Below the pieces are notes generated by a model. It saw nothing but the letters and a program-made list of their open reading frames with translations, did not search any database and was not told where the DNA came from. The translations under genes and the position numbers were made by a program. This document shows, one piece after another, positions 44,553 through 53,959 of a stretch of 64,000 bases of DNA (the stretch's first letter is position 1; each line of letters starts with the position of its first letter). The stretch spans positions 87,237-151,236 of the forward strand of contig SHMT01000007.1 of the NCBI GenBank assembly GCA_004282745.1, given 5' to 3'. This DNA is from Candidatus Scalindua sp. SCAELEC01. GTDB taxonomy: Bacteria > Planctomycetota > Brocadiia > Brocadiales > Scalinduaceae.

Positions 44553-45001
44553 CTTTTAAAACGACACCGTAACATATCCTCAGATACCATTTTTTTATAA
44601 AACTAACAAAAATTCTATTTTTTGCAATACTAATAAAGGAACCGTCACACCTATGGTAAGGAGGCCAGGTTAGTATTCAAAATACGGCGCGTTCTCATTA
44701 AGGGTTCAGGAAAAAATTAGTTGAAATCTTGTGGTATTTTGTTATTAATGACTGTATTGGTTCTCAATAGCGGTTGAACAGAAACTCTGTGGTTGAGACA
44801 ATTTACAGACACTGAGACTGCACAGAAAAAACCATTGAACTCAACTCAAAAAATTCAATCTTTCTTAGCCCATTTGCCTGGTTCCTTTCTTCTCCTCAAG
44901 GGTTCGAGAAAAAATATTTTGACCAATCCCTATTCTAGACATGCAGGGCAAGCTTAGGGGCCAGGAAAAAATTTCCTTTTTTTAAGAATGGAGGTGATAG
45001 T
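44553..45001. other. Intergenic gap with family E half-copies
   Basis: Three short stretches resemble one end of family E: 44698 (TTAAGGGTTCAGGAAAAAAT), about 44892 (TCAAGGGTTCGAGAAAAAAT) and 44954 (TTAGGGGCCAGGAAAAAAT). The last is just before the GMC oxidoreductase ribosome binding site (GGAGGTGAT at 44991-44999). No gene is seen. Confidence 0.5.
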
Positions 45002-46675
45002 ATGAATCAACCCTTATCAAACAATTGGAACAGCCGTTCCGACTCATATGACATCATCATCATTGGTTCTGGTTATGGAGGGGCCATTACTGCCCGCCGT
45101 TTGGCTGAAGCTGAGTTCACGACCAAACCAAGCATATGTATCTTAGAACGTGGCATGGAGTGGATTCCAGGGCTTTTTCCTGACGAGTCTGAGGATCTCA
45201 CCAACCATTTAAAGAACCCCTTAAATCCACTCGGTTTGTATGAATATAGGCGTTATAAGGATATCAGTATCATCCAGGGATCTGGCCTGGGGGGTACTTC
45301 TCTGATCAATGCAAATGTTGCCATTATCCCTGAACCGAATGTTCTCGACCAGGACCCATGGCCAAGCACTATTACCAGCAAAATGCTAGCCCCCTATTAT
45401 GACGATGCGGCAAAGGGCCTTGATGTCACACAACATCCTAAAGGAATGGACCTGCTAAAAGTGCAAGCGTTGAATAAGAGAGCCGCTCAATTGAGTGGTT
45501 CTCGATTAGAACTACTTAAGCTTGCCGTCAACTTTACTGTTGATGGTATTGATCCTGAAACCGGTGTAGAACGACACCCCTGCACCGACTGTGGTGACTG
45601 TGTAACTGGATGTAACATCCGGGCCAAGAATACGCTTTACATGAATTATCTTCCTCTTGCAAAAAAGTCAGGAGTGGAGATTTTCACGCAGGTTAAGGTC
45701 AAATGTATAGAACCGGATTTATCTGGCGGTTTTTCGATCCACTATGAACGTTTTTCTCCCCGTCATAATTTACCTGAATCTGGTACCATCCGGGCTAATC
45801 GTGCCGTAGTAGTCTCTGCGGGGTCATTGGGATCGACAGAGATAATGTTACAATCACGTGACAAAGGTTTAAAACTGTCTGACGCCGTGGGGACTCGTTT
45901 CTCTGGCAACGGTGATTTCTTTGGCATTGCATACAATAGCGACCAACGTACTGACATAATGGGATTTGGCAACCATCCGAATGACCCACCACGGTCGGAT
46001 GTAAAGGCGGGACCAACGATAGTAGGGGTAATTCGCTATGATCGCGGTAAACCACTCAAAGAGCAGATCGTGGTTGAGGACCTAACGCTTCCACGTGCAG
46101 GTGTTAATCCTTCGCGTCTGCTCATCAAAGACCTCTCTATCAAAGGTAAAGACACAGACCCCGGTATCGGTGACAAGGTCCGGGAATTAGGGAGAGTTGC
46201 CAGGGATATTGGGTTCAATCTTGATGGAGCTTTGAACCACTCTATGATTTACCTGGTTATGGGACATGATGATGCTGGCGGAACCATGAATCTGAAAAAC
46301 CGTAAGCTTCAGATTGAATGGCCTGGTGTTGGAAATCAAGGGATCTTTGAACAGATCAATAATGAGCTCTTCCTCCATGCAAAAGCCCTGGGAGCAACTT
46401 TCATTGAGAGCCCGTTATGGGACTATTTCGATGCCAGACATCTGGTCACGGCACATCCCCTTGGCGGTTGCCCCATGGGAGAGACTCGCCATACAGGCGT
46501 AGTGGATGACTGTGGTCGTGTATTCAACGGTAATGGTGACAAAGACGTGCACCATGGACTTTTTGTCACCGATGGCTCGATCATTCCCACAGCCATTGGT
46601 GTGAATCCCTTCCTCACGATCTCGGCACTTTCTGAACATATCGCCAAGTGCATTATAGAGGAACTTAATAAGTAG
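45002..46675 (+). CDS. GMC family oxidoreductase with iron-sulfur motif
   Basis: A 557-aa FAD enzyme of the GMC/cholesterol-oxidase-like group, which oxidises alcohol groups of sugars or lipids. The FAD motif is IIIIGSGYGGAITARRLAEA at residues 17-36. The second signature is SIIQGSGLGGTSLINANVAI, and NRAVVVSAGSLGSTEIMLQS is the GMC signature 2. A four-cysteine motif CTDCGDCVTGC (near residue 197) suggests a cluster, as in some cholesterol-oxidase relatives. The end HPLGGCPMGE and GVNPFLTISALSEHIA carries the catalytic His/Asn region. A strong GGAGGTGAT precedes the start. Probably one operon with the next gene. Confidence 0.88.
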   Translation: MNQPLSNNWNSRSDSYDIIIIGSGYGGAITARRLAEAEFTTKPSICILERGMEWIPGLFPDESEDLTNHLKNPLNPLGLYEYRRYKDISIIQGSGLGGTSLINANVAIIPEPNVLDQDPWPSTITSKMLAPYYDDAAKGLDVTQHPKGMDLLKVQALNKRAAQLSGSRLELLKLAVNFTVDGIDPETGVERHPCTDCGDCVTGCNIRAKNTLYMNYLPLAKKSGVEIFTQVKVKCIEPDLSGGFSIHYERFSPRHNLPESGTIRANRAVVVSAGSLGSTEIMLQSRDKGLKLSDAVGTRFSGNGDFFGIAYNSDQRTDIMGFGNHPNDPPRSDVKAGPTIVGVIRYDRGKPLKEQIVVEDLTLPRAGVNPSRLLIKDLSIKGKDTDPGIGDKVRELGRVARDIGFNLDGALNHSMIYLVMGHDDAGGTMNLKNRKLQIEWPGVGNQGIFEQINNELFLHAKALGATFIESPLWDYFDARHLVTAHPLGGCPMGETRHTGVVDDCGRVFNGNGDKDVHHGLFVTDGSIIPTAIGVNPFLTISALSEHIAKCIIEELNK

Positions 46676-46732
46676 CAAAGAGGAGATACACGAAAAAATA
46701 GCCTTGCAGTACAAACTAAGGAGAAGTGAATT

Positions 46733-48322
46733 ATGAATGTTAATCACCTAGACGTAATCGGATACCGAGAAGACCTGCTTAAAAAGATATTTGACTCTTC
46801 AAAGACGCTCTCTCTCGACCTTATGTTAAACAGCGGTAAGCATGAAATAAATCGAGAGGACCGAACTATCTTCAACGACCTCTATTGGAAAGGCTTTTTC
46901 CCGGTGGGTCACGTATTGAACTTCTTTTCCAGCAACTTCCATGCAGGTTTTAAAAAGAGATTTTTCAAGGAAGATGATCAGTATGCAGGTATCACGAGCG
47001 ATACCGATGGGTTTATTCATGCTAAAAATAGTTTGGAAGAGAGAGAAAATGACCAACTGGGAAAACATATACTGTTAAAATATACCGAGATCCCGTGGAG
47101 AGGGTTCTACGATATTTTTAAGGTAATAAGCGATAAGCTCCTTATCGGCAAAGTGTTTATTGGGGCCTATCCTCATGGTATAGAGGTCTTTACTTTTTGT
47201 ATGGTACGAGAATTTACTTTTGAAGATATGTCCGTTGAGGATCACCGTAAACTCTATGACAGTGCCAAGGTACCTGCAAAAGAGCAGATTGAAGGGGTAT
47301 GGGATATGGCTGCGGTGAGTAACAACAACCATCGTACGGGAGTTGCCAGACTGGATTTTGACGTCAAACCTGACGGTCGGATTGAGGGTCGGTACCAGTT
47401 TATGAACCTGGTGCAGGGCCAGACTCGAGTAGAGTTAACGGAAGATGAACTACAAATGCACGACTTTACACCAATGCATGACGAGATTCGCACCTTAGAC
47501 AACGAATACATGATAGGAAAATGGTGCTCAGCGAAAAAGGAAATTTTTGGACCCCTTTCCGCCGGCCTGCTCCATTTCGAGCCCACGAGCGATGGCCAGA
47601 CACGGTTCTGTTTCTATTATACCCTTAAGCGATCCAACTTGGACAGATTACCAGCACCTGGGGTTCTTGATCGCGTCATGAGGCAAAAACTTGGAGTAGG
47701 CATGACCTTTGAGGAAGAGATGGTAGGCCGTTACAGCCCCGGAGAGTTAAGGGATTCTCAAGAACTGGAACCGGATCAGGGCGTTCACTGCCAATTCAAC
47801 GTTAAGATAATTATTGCAGACCTTGACGAATTCATCGCAAGTGAAGAACATCGGGCTGAACTCAATGGAACGATTCAGTTTGCAGAGTTTAATGAAGACC
47901 GAAATGTTGTCTGCCCTCTTGAAGATGGCAGCTATTTCAACTACCTCAGGAAGAATCCCGATACGGAAGAGCGTGAGATGAGATATCACATCCGCTTCAA
48001 GCATAGGGATAAACTCTATCTCTTTAACGGTACGAAGTTCCTGCAGAAAGATCATAAGGGAGATGTTGCAGAGATCCTTGAAGACTATACAACACTCTAT
48101 TGCCGAATAACGCAGGATGACAACCATGTACAAATTGGCGCTGCAAAGTTGAAATTCAGGACCACTGAGGATATAAAGAGCATTGCGAGCATGCTGGAGT
48201 TTGGACTCTCTTTTGAGGTAACGGGCACAAAAAGCCTCTGGAAGAAGATATCCGCCAGAAATAAAATGAATGCCTTTACCATGCATTTTATCTTTGATGA
48301 GTATAACCCCTTTGGGTTATAG
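46733..48322 (+). CDS. Uncharacterised partner of the GMC oxidoreductase
   Basis: A 529-aa protein I recognise only loosely. The region about 180-340 (EGVWDMAAVSNNNHRTGVAR, LSAGLLHFEPTSDGQTRFC) and 355-510 (GVHCQFNVKIIIADLDEFIA, ...) look like two repeats of a lipocalin-like beta domain found in the middle of long GMC/cholesterol-oxidase fusion proteins. Here it is a separate gene 57 bases after the oxidoreductase, with AAGGAG before the start. No signal peptide. A cofactor or substrate-binding role next to the oxidase is inference. Confidence 0.5.
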   Translation: MNVNHLDVIGYREDLLKKIFDSSKTLSLDLMLNSGKHEINREDRTIFNDLYWKGFFPVGHVLNFFSSNFHAGFKKRFFKEDDQYAGITSDTDGFIHAKNSLEERENDQLGKHILLKYTEIPWRGFYDIFKVISDKLLIGKVFIGAYPHGIEVFTFCMVREFTFEDMSVEDHRKLYDSAKVPAKEQIEGVWDMAAVSNNNHRTGVARLDFDVKPDGRIEGRYQFMNLVQGQTRVELTEDELQMHDFTPMHDEIRTLDNEYMIGKWCSAKKEIFGPLSAGLLHFEPTSDGQTRFCFYYTLKRSNLDRLPAPGVLDRVMRQKLGVGMTFEEEMVGRYSPGELRDSQELEPDQGVHCQFNVKIIIADLDEFIASEEHRAELNGTIQFAEFNEDRNVVCPLEDGSYFNYLRKNPDTEEREMRYHIRFKHRDKLYLFNGTKFLQKDHKGDVAEILEDYTTLYCRITQDDNHVQIGAAKLKFRTTEDIKSIASMLEFGLSFEVTGTKSLWKKISARNKMNAFTMHFIFDEYNPFGL

Positions 48323-48674
48323 TTTCTTAACAATAATATTTTGACCACTTTTGGTAAAATAATTATTTATGCAAATATTCAGGACAACTAATAAGCACCA
48401 AATAATAAAATCCAAATAACAAACAATATCCAATGAATCAAGTTCAAAATATCCAAACACACTGGTTTGATAATTCGAACATTATAATTTGAAATTTGTT
48501 TGGGTTTTGTAAATTGAGATTTGTAATTTATCAACTCCTGTGTGGTTCCGGCTCGTCCAGGTTAGGTAATTATAATCCTTTTTCTTTTACAAATTCAGAT
48601 AATGTCGGTACGGTTTTATTATTACTCTCAACTATGAATAAAATTCTTACTATTATATCTCTTGGAGGAATCGT
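48323..48674. repeat. AT-rich imperfect inverted repeat upstream of a membrane protein gene
   Basis: The left half is rich in CCAAATAACAAACAAT-like phrases (about 48390-48470) and the right half in the reverse TTTGAAATTTGTTTGGG and TTTGTAATTT (about 48480-48530). It then has GGCTCGTCCAGGTTAGGTAA, a phrase I believe recurs in many genomes. No gene. GGAGG of the next gene lies at 48662-48666. Confidence 0.45.
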
Positions 48675-49256
48675 ATGGAAGAACAACAGGGGCAAGACAC
48701 CGTATCTCCATCACATGAACCTGACCAGGGCATCCTTGATGCCCATCGCCTCCTCGTCATGTGGTTATTTATCTCTACCCTAGTAATCGGAGTTTCATTT
48801 CTTGCGCTCGTGCTCTATTTTCACTGGACGGGACGAGGTGGCGTCACCATTGGGGTGGCTGTGATCGTGGCAGGTGCTGGAGGAGGGTTCGTAAGCAGTC
48901 TGCAGAGACTATACGGTTTCCAAGATATATTCCCACGGCGTCAGTATATTCGGCTGTTTCGGCGTATGAACTTCTACGTGGTTGCGTACTCTTTTGTCCC
49001 CGCCTTGGTTGGAATGATTGGTGCTATTGTGCTTTATCTTATCTTTGCCGCGGGTCTCCTCAAGGGAGATTTGTTCCCCGAATTCCACTGCTCTATGGTT
49101 GATGGGTGTAACGATTTTCACGGGTTCGTCACAAACTGGAGTCCGAATGGACCAGCTGCGAATGCGAAGGCAATCGTCTGGGGATTCATCGCCGGGTTCT
49201 CTGAAAGATTCGTCCCCGATATATTAAACCGCCTGGGAAGCGAAAGAAGCAAGTGA
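48675..49256 (+). CDS. Inner-membrane protein of unknown function
   Basis: A 193-aa protein with about three membrane helices: LVMWLFISTLVIGVSFLALV, VTIGVAVIVAGAGGGFVSSL and FVPALVGMIGAIVLYLIFAA. The middle loop is basic (FPRRQYIRLFRRMNF) and the C-terminal part soluble (FPEFHCSMVDGCNDFHG...). A final helix-like AIVWGFIAGFSERFVPDI follows. Unrecognised. It lies upstream of relics of SIR2-type and other genes and could have been part of the same lost defence locus, as many such systems pair a membrane protein with an effector. That is speculation. Confidence 0.55.
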   Translation: MEEQQGQDTVSPSHEPDQGILDAHRLLVMWLFISTLVIGVSFLALVLYFHWTGRGGVTIGVAVIVAGAGGGFVSSLQRLYGFQDIFPRRQYIRLFRRMNFYVVAYSFVPALVGMIGAIVLYLIFAAGLLKGDLFPEFHCSMVDGCNDFHGFVTNWSPNGPAANAKAIVWGFIAGFSERFVPDILNRLGSERSK

Positions 49257-49383
49257 GAATCGTACGATCTACTAGAGTAAATGTGTATGCCGTGCAAGTG
49301 ACAATGCTGGAGTGGAAGCATTGGTATAGCGAATAATCATATGGGACTCCTGAAAAATCCAGAGGAAATAACATTTAATGACC

Positions 49384-49932
49384 GAGACTGTTTGGTATTG
49401 AAGCAGAACTGGCAAGAAAGGCATATCTGATGACAAAGAGTAAAATTAAAGATCTAGAGTTACTTACTATGGAAGATTTCTTCTGGACCCCTGATGCAAA
49501 TAGACTGGGAAATTCAAAAAGCAACCTTGAAAGGAGCTGACCCATATGACGATCAAGTTCAAGAGATGCTGGCACGATGTAAAACTTTCTTGATACAGAT
49601 CAATGTGATTCTCGAAAATGAGATGGCTGCATGGAAGCAAGAATTTCAGGCTGCATTGAAACAAATAGATGATGCAGCAAAAGCACAGGCAGCAGTAGGT
49701 AAGCTTGGAGGTGTGAATATCATCATAAATATGGCAACAAGGAGTGGAAACTTTCAATTGATAATGGTAGCCGTAAACATTATACGGGAAAATCTGCGGC
49801 ACTCAGTAATCTAACTTCGGGAATACATACGATTCGAGTTGAAGGCGAGGTTGGAGATAAAATTGTCCAGGCAGAAAATGCTGTTTCGATACCTCCTGGT
49901 AACACAGTAAGGATAGAATTAGAAATGATTTA
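49384..49932 (+). pseudogene. Frameshifted gene of unknown family
   Basis: Three overlapping frames carry protein-like sequence in order: RLFGIEAELARKAYLMTKSK with KIKDLELLTMEDFF (about 49384-49485), then IDWEIQKATLKGADPYDDQV ... AAWKQEFQAALKQIDDAAKA (49494-49720), then NKEWKLSIDNGSRKHYTGKS ... VSIPPGNTVRIELEMI (about 49735-49932). Together they would make one helical protein with a C-terminal beta domain, broken by at least two frameshifts. I cannot name the family. It lies just before a truncated SIR2-like gene. Confidence 0.5.
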
Positions 49933-49961
49933 GTGTGCACAAGGTGAGGGAAAAGAGAGCC

Positions 49962-50165
49962 ATGTATTTCGACATTTTAAAAGAGGATAAGATACCCCTG
50001 GAAGATTTTGCTGCCAAACTCTTTGATGAGACGGAAGAACAGAAGATCATTCCATTCCTAGGCGCCGGGGTATCTCTTTCGGCAAGACCTTCAAAGCCTT
50101 CCGGTGTGCTTCCCGGGTTTCTTCTCTCTCGCTATCGGCCCCCAGTACCTGTTGCTCTTTGCTGA
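49962..50165 (+). pseudogene. Truncated SIR2-like protein (N-terminal piece)
   Basis: An ATG with upstream AAAGAGAG opens a protein ending at FDETEEQKIIPFLGAGVSLS. The IPFLGAGVS motif is the NAD-binding start of SIR2-like domains common in bacterial defence genes. From about 50090 the sequence is unrelated and the frame stops at 50165. The rest of the domain is gone, so the gene is dead. Confidence 0.65.
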
Positions 50166-50520
50166 CTCATTCGTGTCCCCCCTATTACGGGCCTTCTAGT
50201 AGCCTCAGCAAAATAACCCCTAGAACCCGGTACGTTTCTTTTGCTGGTGTACCTGTTTCCAGCACTTTTTGAGCCAGGACAATATCGGATCTCCCGAGCT
50301 TCCCGAGTCACCCCTGTAAGCGCATGCCATGTTCTCAGACCTCGGTGGTGTCTCAAACACCTGCCAATAGCGTGTTTGCGACTGCTGCTTTCCGACTTCG
50401 CGAGGCCGTCAGCTTTCCCATCTTTCAATGGTTATACAACTACCACAACTATAACTATTTCGGGGCTCAATATACCGCCTACTTGACTATTCTCTTAATC
50501 TCTTCTTTAAAAGTCTAATC
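50166..50520. other. Foreign-looking non-coding segment after the SIR2 fragment
   Basis: A GC-richer patch of about 330 bp follows the SIR2 junction. The minus-strand frame 50132-50428 (98 codons, Arg/Gly-rich) and + strand frames are open but look non-natural in composition. I recognise no gene; it may be the debris of a mobile insertion that cut the SIR2 gene. Confidence 0.35.
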
Positions 50521-50625
50521 CTCACACAGAGGCACAGAGATCACTAAGAAAAAGAAATTAAAAAAACAAAAGATAATAGTTTTTCCCTCTGTGTTCTTCG
50601 TGACTTTGTGTGATTATTTTTTTTA
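50521..50625. repeat. Diverged family A-like hairpin
   Basis: Inverted pair CACACAGAGGCACAGAGATC and TCGTGACTTTGTGTGATTAT around a short AT-rich stem. It resembles the ACGCAGAGGCGCAGAG repeats of family A but is diverged and has no gene. Confidence 0.4.
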
Positions 50626-50897
50626 AATGTTATACTTTTTGCATTCCCTGTCTTCTTGTTTCATCACTCTGGATCTTCTTTGCGCTCTTTACCTGCCTGT
50701 GCTTCGCACGTAATCAGGGGGTTTTGCGGTAAATAATTACGTTTAATATATCATTTGTTACGCCTGTATTGTTAATCTTGCACTTGCTTTTAAATGCCTT
50801 TTTGTTCATAATGCTTTCCTCTCCGCCTGAAATGACTTAAACGGTCAGGGCTTAAGGAGAGATAGAGTTTGTTTTTTGCCGATTATAAATTGCTAAA

Positions 50898-51003
50898 CTT
50901 ACCTTAACGCAGAGGCGCAGATCATATGTCAAGCTGCGCTTGGTAGGAAACTTACTGTAATTTGTTGACTATCCGGAAAAACCCATCGCATAATGAATAA
51001 CTC
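50898..51003 (-). pseudogene. Family A remnant with the 3' end of a GxxExxY gene
   Basis: On the minus strand the bases 50952-51003 read CDGFFRIVNKLQ and a TAA stop, nearly identical to the end of the GxxExxY protein at 6108 (RDGIFRVVNKLQ). They are followed by ATCTGCGCCTCTGCGTTAAGG (about 50902-50922), the right repeat of family A. The rest of the gene is absent. A family E half-copy (TTAGGGTCCAGGATTAAATA, 51029-51048) comes just after. The remaining 50626-50897 has nothing I recognise. Confidence 0.75.
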
Positions 51004-51076
51004 CATTCTTAATTTACCTCTGTCTTTAGGGTCCAGGATTAAATAACTTGTTATTTTGCGACAGCTCCTACTCCAG

Positions 51077-52462
51077 ATGAATAAAACGTTTAAGAGGTAT
51101 ATCCTCATACCCACACTGGTTATCGTAGCGCTCCTGATACTCTTTTCGTGTTTTTTTGTCTATTTTGCTCTTGATCGAGTACCTTTTGTCAATACTGTTC
51201 AAACGGTCACTACTGAAGACGCATTGAGAGCCAGGGCGTTAGCAAAAAAGGTTAATCACGATTTGATGAACAGTGGTGATCAACCTATCACCTTTTCAGC
51301 TACCGAAGATGATCTTAACAGCCTCTTCGCGTTTGGGAACCGATCTGTATCAAAATTAACCGGACAGGTGCTGATTTCACCCGAGTTGTTCGAACTGTTT
51401 ACAACGATTAAGATCCCGCATAACCCGGTTGGCAATTATTTGAATGTATGTTTCAACATTGCTCCTTCGGACTATGGGTTTAAGATTGTTCGGGCATCAC
51501 TAGGCAGTATCTCTGTTCCTGGATCATTGGCCCGATTTCTTATTGCTTTTGCCCTTGATCTGGCAGTCGGTAACAGGCAAGGGAAATATCTTCTCAGCTC
51601 TATTGATTCCGTCGTCCTTACAGATACCAGTATAAGTATTCATATGCAACCGATTCCAGACCTGAAACAGAGCGTACAAGAGGTGAGGCAGCGTCTCAAA
51701 TATGTCAGGGATGAAATAGCCATCATGGGCAAACCCGAAACAGTTCGAATCTATTATGTTAAATTGATGGAACTCTCAGAACAAATTGATACTAAAGAAC
51801 CTGTCTCTCTAAGCTATTTCATTGGACAACTCTTCAGGTTTGCGCAGGAAAGAGGCGGCAACCCCGTTTATGAAAATCGGGCAGCCATACTTGCCTTAGC
51901 TACCTATTTTGGCCATCGACGGGTTGAGCAAATGATTGGGAATGTAAGGACTGAAGAGATGAAATTATACCGTCCTAAAACAAAGAATGTTGTTCTCGCC
52001 AACCGGACTGACCTCAGGTTGCATTTCGTCATATCCGCAGCACTTAAGATCGCGTCCGCAAGTGGCATCACTCATGTTATTGGAGAATTTAAAGAACTGC
52101 TGGATGCTGGCCATGGGGGAAGCGGTTTCAGTTTTGTAGACCTTGCTGCAGACCGGGCTGGTGTGAAGTTTGCAGAGATGGCCACCGATTCCCGCACCGC
52201 CATAAGAGTGCAACAATTGCTGGGAAATAATCCTTACGAAGAGCAATTCTTCCCCAGTATAAAAGGCTTGCCGGAGAAGTTGTCTAAAGAAGTTTTTGAA
52301 CACTACTTTGGTAATATAGAAAGCGATACCTACCTCTCACTGGTTAGCGACATTGATACCTGTATCGAACAACTTCCCGCTTATACAGATGGAAGAGACG
52401 AATCCAGTTCCGGCCTGAATGACTGTAACATTGCATCCGTTGTTCCAATAGACCTCATGTAA
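51077..52462 (+). CDS. Membrane-anchored protein of unknown function
   Basis: A 461-aa protein with a single N-terminal helix (YILIPTLVIVALLILFSCFF) and a large outside domain. Conserved-looking stretches are FSATEDDLNSLFAFGNRSV, SSIDSVVLTDTSISIHMQPI, ALATYFGHRRVEQMIGNV and GGSGFSFVDLAADRAGVKFA; the last is seen in an uncharacterised family of other bacteria as I remember it. No enzyme motif is seen. I start at the ATG at 51077; the frame is open 21 bases further up. A periplasmic role is inferred from topology. Confidence 0.65.
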   Translation: MNKTFKRYILIPTLVIVALLILFSCFFVYFALDRVPFVNTVQTVTTEDALRARALAKKVNHDLMNSGDQPITFSATEDDLNSLFAFGNRSVSKLTGQVLISPELFELFTTIKIPHNPVGNYLNVCFNIAPSDYGFKIVRASLGSISVPGSLARFLIAFALDLAVGNRQGKYLLSSIDSVVLTDTSISIHMQPIPDLKQSVQEVRQRLKYVRDEIAIMGKPETVRIYYVKLMELSEQIDTKEPVSLSYFIGQLFRFAQERGGNPVYENRAAILALATYFGHRRVEQMIGNVRTEEMKLYRPKTKNVVLANRTDLRLHFVISAALKIASASGITHVIGEFKELLDAGHGGSGFSFVDLAADRAGVKFAEMATDSRTAIRVQQLLGNNPYEEQFFPSIKGLPEKLSKEVFEHYFGNIESDTYLSLVSDIDTCIEQLPAYTDGRDESSSGLNDCNIASVVPIDLM

Positions 52463-52610
52463 AGCGGTTTTATGAGAAATATTTTCCTCTGCATCTCTTT
52501 TAATAGTATGTGATAGATTACGCCCTCATATTGTGTCCTCCAAGACCGTGCCAAAGTGGAATGTTATTTTTTCGGTGTATTAAAAAATGTTATCTAGACT
52601 TAATTTATGG

Positions 52611-52616
52611 TATAAT
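52611..52616 (+). promoter_or_regulatory. Possible -10 box for the aldolase gene
   Basis: TATAAT lies 74 bases before the aldolase ATG. A recognisable -35 is missing, so confidence is low. Confidence 0.35.
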
Positions 52617-52689
52617 CCGAACCACTGACGGTAATGGTTTAATATGTTTCCCTGTTATTACTTTAGTATCTCAGAAAGGGGTATAAATT

Positions 52690-53700
52690 ATGGATGAAGA
52701 AAAATTGCAAGAGACCATCAACAAAATGGTCATTAGGGGCAGAGGAATACTGGCTGCTGACGAAAGCGAAAAGACTGCTGCAAAAAGACTGGCATCTATT
52801 AACGTAGAATCAACGGAGGAGACGAGGAGACAATATAGAAATTTAATCTTAACAACACCGGGAATGGAAAACTACATTTCCGGAGTAATTCTTTTTGAGG
52901 AAACCTTACATCAGGAGTCTGACAGTGGTGTATTATTTCCTGAGGTTTTACAAGAAAATGGAATAGTGCCTGGAATAAAAGTTGATCAGGGTTTGGCAGA
53001 TTTGAACGAAGGTGGGGAAAAGTACACTAAAGGGTTAGAAGGTTTAGGAGAACGGCTACAGGTGTATAAAAAATCAGGGGTAAGGTTTGCAAAATGGAGA
53101 GCCGTCTACACTATTTCGAAAAACAGACCAAGTGCTGAGGCGATAAAAAGAAACGCCCGGGATCTTTCCCTCTACGCAAAAATATGTCATGAAAATGGCC
53201 TTGTTCCGATTGTCGAACCAGAGGTACTGATCGATGGAACACACTCGATCGAGCAGTGTTATGAAGCAACGGAAAACGTCTTGAGGGCGGTATTTGAAGC
53301 TTTGAAGAGAGAAAAGGTGAGGATTGATCTCTGTCTGCTAAAACCGAGCATGGTGATTTCAGGAAAAGAAGCGGTGAATCGTGCTGACGTGGATGAGGTT
53401 GCAAAGCAGACGATCAAATGCCTTAGGGCAACAGTGCCCGCTGAGCTGCCAAGTATAAATTTCTTGTCCGGAGGACAAACTCCGATTGAGGCAACTGCGC
53501 ATCTTAACAGGATAAACATGTTAGGAGAAGATCTGCCCTGGTATATCAGCTTCTCCTTTGCTCGTGCGCTGCAGGAACCGGCATTAAAGGCCTGGCAGGG
53601 TAAGCAGGAGAATGTAAAAGCAGGTCAGGATGCCTTCTTGAAACGAGCAAGGCTGAATGGGTTGGCAACGCAAGGAAAATACAGAGAGGATATGGAATAG
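52690..53700 (+). CDS. Class I fructose-bisphosphate aldolase
   Basis: Schiff-base aldolase that splits or condenses fructose 1,6-bisphosphate in glycolysis/gluconeogenesis. It is the eukaryote-like class I type of 336 aa: N-terminal GRGILAADESEKTAAKRLAS, the active-site segment GVRFAKWRAVYTI, the Schiff-base lysine in RIDLCLLKPSMVISG (about residue 219) and FLSGGQTPIEATAHLNRIN (phosphate binding). The start has AAGGGG. It is near the GlpX-like protein and glucan phosphorylase genes, fitting a gluconeogenic/glycogen module. Confidence 0.93.
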   Translation: MDEEKLQETINKMVIRGRGILAADESEKTAAKRLASINVESTEETRRQYRNLILTTPGMENYISGVILFEETLHQESDSGVLFPEVLQENGIVPGIKVDQGLADLNEGGEKYTKGLEGLGERLQVYKKSGVRFAKWRAVYTISKNRPSAEAIKRNARDLSLYAKICHENGLVPIVEPEVLIDGTHSIEQCYEATENVLRAVFEALKREKVRIDLCLLKPSMVISGKEAVNRADVDEVAKQTIKCLRATVPAELPSINFLSGGQTPIEATAHLNRINMLGEDLPWYISFSFARALQEPALKAWQGKQENVKAGQDAFLKRARLNGLATQGKYREDME

Positions 53701-53739
53701 AAAGGAATCGGCGGTAGTAACTGGAAGGTTGTATACCTT

Positions 53740-53808
53740 TTGAGGAAAGTCTAAATTTCATGTGAAATCGGGTTCTGAAAACCAAAAACTAATTTGTGAT
53801 GGGTATAA
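53740..53808. repeat. Family D right-half fragment
   Basis: GAAATCGGGTTCTGAAAACC followed by AATTTGTGATGGGTATAA matches the right end of D1 and D2, with part of the upstream AAAGTCTAAATTTCAT. The left half is absent. It lies directly against family B copy B2. Confidence 0.65.
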
Positions 53809-53809
53809 T

Positions 53810-53958
53810 TAGTGTTTGAACGAAAACTACCCATCTACTGCGTTGCTGCAATAATTTCGCAATCCTCAAGTACAATTGTACGTTCCGGTTACGAAATTAT
53901 TACGCGCCTTGTACCTAGGCACTTTTCATTCAAACACAGGGTTTTCGTTCAGACACTA
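53810..53958. repeat. Family B inverted-repeat element (copy B2)
   Basis: 149 bp with near-perfect terminal repeats TAGTGTTTGAACGAAAAC and GTTTTCGTTCAGACACTA. The interior matches copy B1 (CAATCCTCAAGTACA, CGTTCCGGTTACG, GCGCCTTGTACCT). It ends one base before the stop codon of the minus-strand gene 53960-54307. Confidence 0.85.
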
Positions 53959-53959
53959 A

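Noticed and set aside
50132..50428. 98-codon Arg/Gly-rich minus-strand frame
   Set aside because: Composition and lack of start signals suggest a chance frame in a foreign non-coding segment.
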